From Plantago ovata (taxonomy: Eukaryota; Streptophyta; Magnoliopsida; Lamiales; Plantaginaceae): a stretch of 64,000 bases of DNA. The position numbers were made by a program, and so were the translations under genes. This document shows positions 24,864 to 35,751 of this stretch, piece after piece; within the stretch, counting starts at the first letter, position 1; the number at the start of each line of letters is the position of its first letter. The DNA lies in NCBI GenBank assembly GCA_028274465.1, contig CM051458.1, forward strand, positions 87,874,085 through 87,938,084, in the 5' to 3' direction. A model generated the notes under the pieces. The model was not told where the DNA came from and made no database searches. It saw only the letters and a program-made list of their open reading frames with translations.

Positions 24864-25112
24864 AATTAAATAATCACATATATTAATAAATTACTTAATT
24901 TAGCATTTATTTACCTTTTCTTTTTATATAGTACTTTTTTAAGCACCAAAATTAATTCATTTGATGCTTTTATTTTACGGCAGTTAGTCTGCTTAAGTTT
25001 AGAGAAACAACCACATAAGCAGCAAAATCAAACACTAAAAATTGCTTAAAGATGTAAAAAACAAATAATCACTTTTTATAAACGTTTGCAAACACTATCT
25101 AAAAATAACTAC

Positions 25113-25160
25113 TTTAATTGAATTTATGAAACACTATTTAATTGAATTTATGAAACACTA
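25113..25160. repeat. 24-bp tandem duplication
   Basis: The unit TTTAATTGAATTTATGAAAC plus ACTA occurs twice without a mismatch, back to back. It is probably a recent slippage duplication in non-coding DNA. Confidence 0.85.
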
Positions 25161-25303
25161 CTAGGATATTTGGCTTTCAATTCGTGAGGCCTCTCTGGCC
25201 TTCTCAATCAATAAGCTTTGGCTTTCTTGATTGGTGAGAGCCCTCCCACCTCTTCCAACCCTCTCTCTCTAACTCATCATTATCTCTCTACATTTTCCAC
25301 TTT

Positions 25304-25488
25304 ATAAGGTGGTAAGCTGGAAGAGAGTTTGATTGGTGAAGTAGAAGTGCATGGTTCAATCCCTAATGGAGACATATGACGGTTTAGGTGTGGAGATATA
25401 AAGTGGTATATGATGTTGTACATATGTAATATAGTAATGTAGGAGTAATTGTAATATTTTTCGTAAAATAAAAAATAAAAAAAATCAA
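25304..25488 (+). repeat. tRNA-derived SINE, copy 1
   Basis: AAGGTGGTAAGCTGGAAGAG (box A-like) is followed by GTGCATGGTTCAATCCCTAA (box B-like). After these come a body containing GGTTTAGGTGTGGAGATATAA and GTAGGAGTAATTGTAATATT, and an A-rich tail at about 25465-25488. The same order of motifs occurs in the two minus-strand copies at 28897-29079 and 29098-29235. No target-site duplication is clear for this copy. Confidence 0.65.
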
Positions 25489-28400
25489 CACTTCATAATT
25501 TCACTCACTATATTTTTCGAATACTCTCCCAACATACTAATTACATTTATAAATATACCCTACTACCTACTATTTCCACTCTTCAAAACCATTCACTATT
25601 CATTTCTTAAGATCCTTACGAGAGGTCTCTCGCGCAATCAAAGCCAAACACTCCGTACGAGAGTAGCATACACTTTGGCAAAAAATGAAAGTAAAAAAGG
25701 AAGAACGAGTGCAAACCGAGATTTAACACATTTTCATTCACTAGGTGTTAGTCAGTTTGTCTGTAATAATCAAGAATTTATACACTCTTTAGAACCTAAT
25801 ATTTATTGTCCGAACAATTGTCCTGCGTGGCTTTCTGATTTGCTGTTAGAATACTTACAAACTACTCAGTACAGATCTATTCACCTGGATAGATCACAAA
25901 ATTTTCATTATTAAGCTTATGAATAAAAGTCTGTTTCCTTAAAAAATAAAAAAAATCTTATACTCCCCGCGCATACGTGGTGTCTAAAGTAAAAATAACT
26001 TTGATGCATCGATTGATTTACCACATGATACCCTAGAAGTAGGTTACCTAATGATTGTTAAATTCCATGTGACAAACCACAATACATTTCCCTGCAATCT
26101 CAATTCAAAAACCCACCTTGGTGTATATGCCTCACATACATTATTGCATTTAAATATGAAAAGTGGTCATGTGCCTTTACATCTTCAAATTCCGGATAGA
26201 TGATGTTAGGAAGCTTGTTCCAATCTCATTGTATTTTATGCAAGTTAGCACATGCTCCTCTACCTAGTTGTAACTTGTAGGGTTTCATTTAGATACCATA
26301 AAAAAAATCTACACCTTTTCTCTTCATCTGTGGTATTCATTGATGCATGCATGCTTGATCCACAATCTTTCATTCATGCTTAAAAAATTAAAAAATCAGG
26401 GAAAAAATATATACCGTGAATCTGAAAAGATTTTATCGGTAAACTTTATCGGATAATTCAACCTTATAATTTTAATCAAAATAACTCATTCTATTTGGTA
26501 AATTTTACTACATTGAAAGATTTAAAAAATTACTCTATTTATAGATTGTGTAAATCATAAGGTAACTGGTGAAATAACAATCTCATATACACAGTAATCT
26601 CATATCGCTTTGAAGCATATAACTGATTATAGTTACATAAAAGGCAATAATTTTTGGCTCTTTACAATTTTGAAATCAAAGGCTGTTTAGATTCTTCTGT
26701 TGACAAAATCCTTTTTGCATATGTATATATTCGAAAATACATCTAACCTCCACATGCATAAGCTAAGAAAAGCCTGTTGATTGAGATTACTTAATTACTC
26801 CACTTTGTTAATTAAGCACTTTGTTACTTGTATTAAAAAATTACTGTTCTTTTGACTGATGCTGCTATAGTTGTGACTTACTGGAAACTTGGAGACTAAC
26901 ATGGCAATCCGTAGTCCGTACAATGGACAATTTGAAAAGTCTTGTGAGACTAAAATAAAACTTGTCTTTAGAGTTCATTACATTATACTACTAGTAATTT
27001 CTTGGCTAACATAATCAGTTACGTCAGTGGTATATATATATACTCGTATATGAGATATTTTGACAGTGTTCCAGTAGAATTAGTAATTAAATAAAAACTT
27101 CTACAGCAATGTCGAGTCTAAAGAATCATCTAAACGGTAACCAACATTTAATGGATGATTAATTATCATAGGACAACACATTTTAAACTAAAGAGCACAA
27201 CGTACACAGACAGTCGTGATTAATAAAATTATGGGCATTGTATATACTATATACTACTGTTTCATGAAAATATCGACAGGTCTCGTTGTACACCACAATT
27301 TGTATAAATGTAAAATTCAGGGATAATAATTGAGCACTGTTTGATACTGAGTCCAATTTGAGCAACCGCTCCGGCCCGGTCAGAGGATTTGTCTCGATCA
27401 ACTAGCAATCTGGCCGAGGCATGAATTTCTGAGCTATGCAGATTGTCATGGGCAGATCTCCGGGTGACATATGATTTCCCACAAACATACACTTGTAATT
27501 TCTAATGCATTAGAAAACTTCTTAGAGCACTTCTTATGGAGTTTTTTAGGCTACTATTTAGTATAACAGTCCATGGTAAAACTATTTAAGTCCCAAAGCA
27601 TATACAAAATTGTTTAATTATATTGTTTTTAGAAAATGTAATAATTGAATAACATGTGGCACATGAAACCCACATAGAAATTTAAGTTAAGTCTCAAAAT
27701 CATGGGAGTATTAAATTTTTGAGTAGGGGGGATGCGAAATTATCCAGAATCGAATCGAATGGATAATTTTTTTGGCAATTATTTAGCTGCAAAAAGAATT
27801 GCAGTAGTGGGCAATTTCAGTGACGACACGACTCCTCACGATCTTAAAACTCAAGATAGTATAGAGGTGATACTCCAACATTTGTAACGAAAGACACTTT
27901 ATCCCATCTCATATGCTAATAATGTATAAATATGAATTTCATATTCAAGTTATTAGTAAGGATTTAAATAATATGAACGTCGTGGGGCATGTCGCATTTT
28001 GGTTTATTTTTGTTTTTATTTTTTAATTGTTAATATGTATATAATTAAAAAGTGTGTATGATCGATGTTGTGGGAGTGGTGAAATGAAGATTAGAATAGC
28101 ACCACATGGATTGCGTCTTTGTTGCTGTCTTGCTGGGGTTCAAGTTATGGAAACTCACATTATCCCAAATATGTGGTTCCTATTTGTATTTATCTTTAAT
28201 TTTATTTCGTTTTAATTTCTTCCCTTTATCTTCAATCTACGATCTGGTCAACTTATACAAATACACATCAAGTACACGTACACCATTCTTATTATTAGTT
28301 ATCGCATGTATAAATACCAAAAGCTAATTAACTTGACGAAGTGTCCTTCGATGATTTCTTAGATATTACTACATCATACCATTAAACATTTACCCTTTCT

Positions 28401-28878
28401 ATTTTAATCAGAAAAAAATTATTAGATATGAAATAAGTTAAAGAGAGTATAAGAAATTATCTTAAGAATACAACGTATCATTATCAACTCAACATTTCAA
28501 ACTCAGGATTAATACATTCATAAATTTCAATCAATAGACACCTTCTAACCCTACCAAAAAAATTACAAAAAAAATTCAACCGATACATGGATGACCCCAT
28601 AGAAATAAAACGCAAACAAGCCACAAGCCCTCCGAGGCTTCTGCAGAACCTTCGCTAAAATCAATGGCTTGATGCATTACAGTTCAAAAACCTTTCACAG
28701 AACGAAAAGATCAAGGGCCATAATAATAGACGACATCCCACACCATGTTTAATTACAACAGATAAAGTGACAAATAATTTAAAAATGTAATTGGTTGAAC
28801 AGAAATTTCATTACCTTCATTGTGCACCTTAATTAATAATATGAGAATACCATATTTGCTTGAGTCATACACAATTGT
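25489..28878. other. Intergenic, no gene seen
   Basis: AT-rich DNA. The 79-codon frame at 25675-25914 and the antisense frames near 27183-27492 have no recognisable domain, no matching neighbours and no splice context. Nothing further is supported. Confidence 0.55.
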
Positions 28879-28896
28879 ACTTCAACATTATTGTTT

Positions 28897-29079
28897 CTTT
28901 TTTTAAACGACAAATATTACGACTACTCCTACACTAATAGTATACAAATTTCCTCTTAAACCACCTTATTTCTCCACACCTAAACCAATCTTATAACTCC
29001 ATCACTGCTGGGGATCGAATCCCGCATCTCTCCTTCAATAACTCAACTTCTTACCGCTGCACCACCTTTTAACTCATAT
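28897..29079 (-). mobile_element. SINE insertion with 18-bp target-site duplication
   Basis: A 183-bp minus-oriented SINE is flanked by identical ACTTCAACATTATTGTTT copies at 28879-28896 and 29080-29097. Read on the minus strand it has AGGTGGTGCAGCGGTAAG (box A-like), GGGATTCGATCCCC (box B-like), then AGGTGTGGAGAAATAAGGTGG and a short A-rich tail. It landed beside or in the tail of an older copy of the same family (29098-29235). The intact duplication indicates a fairly young insertion. Confidence 0.82.
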
Positions 29080-29097
29080 ACTTCAACATTATTGTTT

Positions 29098-29235
29098 TAC
29101 AAACATATCAAACCACCTTATTTCTCTACATCTATATCAGCCTTATAACTTTGTCACATACATGGATCGAACCATACACCTCTCCTTTTACCGCTCCAAC
29201 TCATTACCAGTGCACCAACTTATAAACTCCTTATA
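29098..29235 (-). repeat. Older SINE copy of the same family
   Basis: On the minus strand it shows AGTTGGTGCACTGGTAATGAG, then ATGGTTCGATCCATG, GTTATAAGGCTGATATAGAT and AGAAATAAGGTGGTTTGATA, matching the neighbouring copy at 28897-29079 but more diverged. Its 3' tail has been split from it or overwritten by that younger insertion. Confidence 0.6.
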
Positions 29236-29486
29236 AACTCGCTCCTCCTTGTGGCTAATGTCATGACTCATGAGCTGAAGTGCGAAGGTTACTGATCAAA
29301 TATCATATAGCCAACTAGAATTGTGATCATGAGACTTCAAAATCAAATCATGAGTTGATTAAGTAATTGATTAGCAATTAATACGATAAGGAGGGGAACC
29401 TACTTTTAATTTCGAACACTATATATTGTATACGGGTGGATAATGTTTTTAATTCCCTTTTCATTTTACGTTAAACATAATATAAA

Positions 29487-30276
29487 GGGAATTTTACATA
29501 TAGTACCCCTATTAGACGACCTAATTACGTCTAAATCCCTCTTAGTCAATCTATTACATATGGGTCCAAATTAAGCTGCTTCCGTTGACCAGCTTACTGA
29601 TTACTGTTCACCAACTTAGATCCAAACGCGGCCTTACCCATTTCTCTACCTTTTATTTATTTTTCTTTCTTTTTTTCTTTTTCTTTTTTCTTTCTTTTTT
29701 TCTTTCCTTTCTTCCTTCTTCTTCTTCAATCGGAGCTTTACAGCTCCGATATGAACGGATAGCTCCGTTCAGATCGGAGCTTTACAGCAGCTCCGATCGC
29801 AGCTCCGATCAGAACGGAGCTGTGTAGCTCCGTTCAGATCGGAGCTTTACAGCTCCGGCCAGCGAGCTCTTTTTTTATTTTTTTATTATTTTTTTTATTT
29901 TTTTGAAAATCCTTGTGGGTTAATTTTAAGATTAAAAATTATTAGGGTTCAGTTTGCAATAATATTTGAGGCAATTTTGAAATTTAAAAAAGTTATATGC
30001 CTTATGTTGAATTAATAAGTGTCAAATTGGTGAAATTGAAAAGATTTGAGGAAAATGTGTAATAAATGAAAATTGGAGCTGTTTGGTCACGGTCAAAGTT
30101 GAATATTTGACCAAGGGTAAAAATGTATTTTCATTGATTTAGTTCGCCAAAAGTCAAGATCGTGGGTCTGCATGTAATTAAAATCGACTAGTGAGGGAGG
30201 TGGATGTAATTGTTTGACTAACGATGGTCTATCTGTAATAAAAAGGACTAGCAAGAGTACTATATGTAAGAAGCCC
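29487..30276. mobile_element. Non-autonomous Mutator-like element with 9-bp TSD
   Basis: A 790-bp element starts GGGAATTTTACATATAGTAC and ends, as read inward from the right, GGGCTTCTTACATATAGTAC. It is flanked by the exact 9-bp duplication TAATATAAA (29478-29486 and 30277-30285), the hallmark of Mutator-like transposons. Inside are a C/T tract (about 29650-29730), a nested palindromic block of GGAGCTTTACAGCTCC and CAGCTCCGATC motifs (29728-29862), and an AT-rich tail. No transposase is encoded; the 80-codon frame is formed by the pyrimidine tract. A related truncated copy lies at 1123-1724. Confidence 0.85.
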
Positions 30277-30306
30277 TAATATAAATATAAAGTCTGGTAT
30301 AAGAAA

Positions 30307-30820
30307 TTGGTTTTGAGCTACTTTCGGTCTTGGGCTTGTGAAAAAATTCTCGGTGACTTGTGCTATTTGGGATTTTCTTGGAAACTTTTAAACTTATTCT
30401 TTGAGTTTTCATCGTAGTGGTTTTGGTTTCTCTTGTTAATTAAGAGTATATACATGGGCCACTTTTCCACCTCCGTGATTGTCCCGTAGTTCAAAGGAGA
30501 AAATCATCTTTCGTATCTAGTTAAGTCCCCTAAATTTGCTATGAAAGATATATCCATTCCTTTGGACTTGACTAAAAGTTGGTGGTACAACTTGTAAACT
30601 CCCCGGATCTTGACCTCTTGTTAGTAGAATGGACATACTGGAGGGGGAGGGGTCTCAAGTAGAGGGTCATAACGTTGATGGGTTTGCTCTTGTCTAATAC
30701 TCTTTACTTGTTAGGTTGTTTTGGCTTTCGAGGTTTTTTTGGAGGTGCATCCCTTATGCACCTTATTGTATAAACTCTTTATTGGTGATTAATAAATTTT
30801 TTAGCCGTTAAAAAAAAAAA
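30307..30820 (+). mobile_element. 5'-truncated LINE with TSD
   Basis: A 514-bp segment ends in AATAAATTTTTTAGCCGTTA followed by a pure A run (30810-30820). It is flanked by AGTCTGGTATAAGAAA (30291-30306) and AGTCTAGTATAAGAAA (30821-30836), one mismatch in 16. The 3' part carries GGTGCATCCCTTATGCACC, shared with the LINE ends near 51.1 and 52.1 kb. It retains no reverse transcriptase. It inserted six bases beyond the duplication of the Mutator-like element. Confidence 0.82.
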
Positions 30821-30861
30821 AGTCTAGTATAAGAAAAATCCTTTGGGTGGTTTAATTAGTG

Positions 30862-31870
30862 TTGGGAATTTTAGTGAAACGAATGAGCTTTCAATTCGTT
30901 CGCTGTATTGATCTAAGGGTACCCAACACGGTTTGTAATTGTGTGTCACTAATATGTGTTAAGTCACTAAAATCTCCTTGAGGTGAAAGAGTGATTAATG
31001 CAATAATTGTGTTGACCAATACTTGAATGAATTAATTCATTTATACACACATGGGTGAAAGTTTCATTGTGCTAAAATTCGAGTTAAAGAGCAAGCATAT
31101 ATCGAAAACCACTTGAAAATCCAAGTTTGAGAAAAGGAACTATTGAAGCAGCGAAGTTTCATACTCGCTGCAACATTGATATCGCATAAAGTTATTGAAA
31201 AGCTTTGATGTATAGAACGATGCAACATTGATGTCAAACGTATTTCATAACTGTACAATAAACTTCGCTGCAACATTATGTAAATGAATGCTACAACGTT
31301 AAGGTTCTTAACTCTCTGTAAAAGGTTTCGTAGAAGCGAAATTAAGGCAATGCTGCAGCATTACGAACAGGTTCGCACATGTTCAGAAGTGGCGGATTTT
31401 CAAGTGTTTTTATGAAGAGATACATCCCTTGAATTGTGATGGGACACATCCATTCGTCTTAAAATTATCTGGATGATGATTTAGACACAATTTGGAAGGG
31501 TTGTAACACTTGGGAGAGGGTGCAATTGTTATATAAATAGGATAAGAAATCATTTTTTCCAACACACTTGCAGAAAGCAATACTTCTCCTTCTCCCTCCT
31601 TTGCTCTCTTTGCACTCTATCATACTCAAAGTAATTTCGCCAGAATCGACTATTGGAGTGCTCCTTAATCGTCTTAGAGTAGTTTTATCCTGGGAGACAG
31701 ATTGCGATAATTCCATAAGCACCACGAGCAGGGCAAGTATTTGTCTTAGGGAGAGATAGTCCAACTATCGACTCTACTACCCATTTAATTTGTTGTTCGT
31801 TACTTCTTTGGTGGTTGCTGGAAGATCAGAAATTGCAGCAACTCGTACGTGACGTGTTCCATTCCAGAAG
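30862..31870 (+). repeat. Possible LTR-like repeat region
   Basis: Beginning TGTTGGGAATTTTAG, this region has a cluster of diverged GCTGCAACATTG motifs (about 31165-31355), a TATAAATAGG box at 31531-31540 and a pyrimidine-rich stretch after it, an arrangement reminiscent of a solo LTR. I could not find the matching right end, a primer-binding site or a target-site duplication, so the class is a guess. The 99-codon antisense frame at 31465-31764 is not convincing. Confidence 0.25.
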
Positions 31871-34327
31871 CGTGCTAAGGAACGACTTTGTGGCTAATTA
31901 ACATTCATGTCTACTTTGTAAATTCATTGTTTGTTATATTGATATGTATATATACTCCTATTTGTTTTGTACTTCTACTTGTTTTTATGTCAAGCTCTTG
32001 CTCCATAAAAACCTCAACTTTCTAACTATTAGCATGAAAACTGATCTGGCTAGATTAATTGACATATATTACAGGCAATTAACAACCAAACTAAAATTTG
32101 TCTAAGTTAGGCAGTGGATTGTTTAGCTTATTGGATACCAGGATCATCTCATCACCAGGGAATGGATATCCAGGATTAGTGTTTATATTTGTGATGAATG
32201 TTCTTCTTGGTTAGTTTTATATATGCAAAATGATTGTAATAATTAGTATTCCAGGATAGTTTCGTGTCAAAATATTCATATAGGCGGCGTATCTTCTCTG
32301 GTTTGATTAATGCAAGAAATTTTGTTGTGCTAAAAAAACAACCAAGCCAACATGAGTCCTAAAATTTCAAGAAAAACTATTCTAGAAAATGTGACATTCT
32401 ATCTGCATAGTGTTGGTTAGTAAAATTAACTTCTTTTTTTAATCAGTAAAAAATTATTAATGTAACCAGTACAAAGAGTTTACTATTATACGGGGATATA
32501 TGGAATTATGCAAATACTATACTATTTTGGTAGAAGTATCATGGATGGATGGAACAGAGCAGACACCCTTATTTAAAGCAGTGATTCCCCATCACCTTTC
32601 TTCCTGTTAAGGCTGTTCCCGCCAATACAAATCCATGACGCGCGGCGCGGCCATTTTTTTATTCGAGAATTAGGTCAAATAGCTCTGCTGCGATTTTTTG
32701 AAGATATCATCATCGATCTTTTTTAGGATTATTATAGTAATGAATCAATAATTCATGCGTTTGGTTTTCAATGCTAAAGGGGCATGTATTTGTACCATGG
32801 AAATGAGCATAACATTCAAAATATCTCGACTTTTATTACTACAACGGTACAACCTCCGAATATGATGTTCAACAATTTTTTTAACGGCAAAATAATATTA
32901 CTTCTTCGCACTCCATAATATTTCAACCAACAAAACCGAAATCAAAATTGTATTGTAGTACCAAACCTTTACTTCAGAAATTGTTACGGACGGAGCAAAT
33001 CTTGACCACCCCCGTATTTAGTATATCTTCGTACTAGTAAAAAGCCAAGAATAGGGGGTGACGAGTTGGCACTTCAACAAATAATCGTATGTGCTGCTAC
33101 TAGTACTACGTTTATTTCTTGAAATGAAGAATCGTGCTTCTTCTAGAATGACGATGTTTTCTTACATTTTCGTCAAAAGTAATAATGACACATTTCTAGA
33201 ATATTCTTGAAATTTTCCAATCGAGCATGTTATGTATTTTTATTATACTTTGTTGATAAATAAAAATACTTTCCTCCAAAGTGTGAATCTCCCTCTCTTA
33301 CCTAATAATGGTGGCAACTTCCTATGTCCATGGTGCTTTCTTTTCGATCGCTTGTTGGCGTTGATGTTTCGTTCACTCAAGAACGCGACCCATCCCCTTC
33401 TCCATGTCAGTTTCTATTGATAGACGTCTAGTTCACACGTTCTAAGACGAACTATGACATCACAATCTTGAATCTCTTTCAAGATCTCAACCCAATATTC
33501 ATGATTCTTCCAAACCTGATCTCCCTAACATATCTATAAATAGTCATTCAATCCGTATTGTATTTAAGACACTTCAACTATCTAATGTGTGAGGTTTAAC
33601 AGTAAAAGAACTTAAACTCAACCCCCTTCTACCCCTCTTTACATGTACCGAGACAAACCACATGAATTAACAGAAGCTAAAAGATTTAAAACAGTTCTAT
33701 GAATCAATCACACTACTGGTTGCTAGTAACTTTAGTTAGGCCAATAAGGATCTAGCTAGCTTAATTGTCTTTAATTCCTGCAAGGGTGATTAGCTCGATG
33801 TTTTAGTCCAAAAAAAGTTAAGCGTGCACGACAAATGTGGAATTAATCCATGGACACTATCTAATGATCATCATATACTTATAGAGTGTGTCTTGTTGCT
33901 CATGTCTGCTTCTTGTCAAGTGAAAGAAACAAGATTCTTACATCTTAGCTAGCTAGGGAAACTGGGAAAATTATGTCATTTAGACAAGGAGATGTTCAAC
34001 AAAGACGAACTACTAATTAAACCTATGCATTCTAGCGATTACATGAATGTCAAAGCAGATTAAATTATTTAGAGCTAAATTATAATTTTCATGATCTTTC
34101 GCTTTCTCTCAGCAGCTTTTAGTTGATTAAAGTCTCGAAAATCTTTAATCTTGGTCTGTTTCAAGTAGGACGATTATGTTTATGCAAGTGTACACTTTAC
34201 ATCGACTTTATCTTGAGCTTAGCTTTGTTTTAAAAGTAGTCCAAACTCCAAATAATCATTTAAGTGCAAATTATTCAATACCGGCGTCCACACTATGTTA
34301 GAGGAATTTAATTAAGTTATTGTACAC
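31871..34327. other. Intergenic, no gene seen
   Basis: AT-rich with no coding pattern. TTTTTTTAATCAGTAAAAAATTATTAATG near 32434-32462 resembles the reversed 3' end of a LINE, but no partner flank was found. A short GC-rich island, ATGACGCGCGGCGCGGCC, lies at about 32635. Nothing else is supported. Confidence 0.55.
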
Positions 34328-34396
34328 GAAGCGTAACTCAGTTGGTAAGCTGCTTCAGTTCCAACCAATAGGTCGGATGTTCGAGTCACCCATGGG
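34328..34396 (+). repeat. tRNA-derived SINE head
   Basis: GAAGCGTAACTCAGTTGGTAAG (box A at its end) is followed by GGTCGGATGTTCGAGTCACC (box B-like), then CCATGGGGTAAATGAG. This is the head of a tRNA-related SINE of a different family from the copies at 25.3 and 29 kb. The body probably extends to about 34480, with TCGGTTATCTAACACGATAAAG. The anticodon arm is too degenerate for a working tRNA. Confidence 0.55.
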
Positions 34397-35496
34397 GTAA
34401 ATGAGAAATCATTATTGATCCTCGCTTTGTCGGTTATCTAACACGATAAAGTATTAAGCCAAACGACTTGTTTCGTAGCAAGAAGCCTATGGAGTATAAT
34501 TACGTGGTGAATTATTGTCTAAAAGACCCAACAAAAGAAGGTTCCGGAAAGCCTTTAAATAAAAGAAAAAACTTAATTGTCATATAATCCTAGCTTCCTC
34601 GAACTACGTCTGCGCCTCTGCGGGTACTACTTCTTAGCCCAGGTCCATATAGGTATTCATCGGGAATTAACCATAGAAATTCTAATAGAAGATGTTCATG
34701 AAAACATGGTACTTCTAATTTAATGAAATATGTATTGGTTTTTTTTATGAGGTTTGATCACAAGTGTAATGTAGTGTATCTTAACGTTTGCCAATACATG
34801 TCCGTTTTATTGCATTTCATCCTCACTCAAGTGTTGGGGAATTTGATAAAAGGAACACATATAATATAATAAGTCAATATTTGAGTATGAGATAAAATAG
34901 TTTAATCTTGGTTTGTTCAATTTTACCCCCAAAGGGAGGAAGAAAGTGTAACAAACATGTACGATATGTTAGAATTGAATATGGATCATCATCCTCTTAA
35001 AATTTCTAATTAAATTAATTTAAAATTATTCAATTTATATGTTGATTTGAGGGAATTTCAGACATGTGGGGTGAGGTGCAACACGCACTCTCACATATTA
35101 GGTCGATATGACCATCATATCTACACATGGACCGTTAAATGTCAAAATATACATGGACTCAAATTCATCATTGGTCAAACAAACCATCATCATCGTACCG
35201 ATTGAATTTTTTTAATATGAGATGAAATTTGTCTCCGTAAAATAAAATGTTGAATGTAAGGTTGGTAAAAGAAAAAAAAAAAAGAATGTAAGCCCAAAAG
35301 CTTTGAAACAATGATTACCAATACCATTAGAGCCTAGCTGGTACAGTAGTACTCCTGTTTTTTTTTTCGAAATAAGTAGTACTCCTGTTGCTTATAGATG
35401 TCTTGTCTTGTCTTGATTAATTTATTTATGAAATGAAGCTAGCAGCTTTGAAGGTGTCGAGTGGAAACAACAAATAAATGCATAAATATGTAATAA

Positions 35497-35751
35497 CTCC
35501 GCGCCACTATAATTTATCCAATTTGAATTTTTAGATCAATTGTTTTCAACTTTAACTCTCGATTACTTTTAAACTATAATGATAAAATATTTCATGAAAT
35601 TATATTATAAAAATATAGAATTTAAATTTTTATAATATAGTTTTATTAAATATTTTATCATTATAATTTAAGATTAATTGGGAGTTAAAGTTGAACTCTG
35701 TTGATCGAAAAAAGTCAAAACTGAATAATTTCTACCGGAACAGACATGGAG
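35497..35751. mobile_element. Stowaway-like MITE, family member 1
   Basis: About 255 bp from CTCCGCGCCACTATAATTTATCC to a GGAG/TA end, largely self-complementary: ATAATTTATCCAATTTG near the left and CAAAACTGAATAATT near the right; TAAACTATAATGATAAAATATTT pairs with AAATATTTTATCATTATAATTTA. Shared internal sequence places it with 48869-49149 and 53425-53674. This copy has diverged termini. Confidence 0.7.

Noticed and set aside
29728..29862. MicroRNA precursor
   Set aside because: The palindromes are nested and repetitive and belong to a Mutator-like element; no known microRNA sequence is recognisable.
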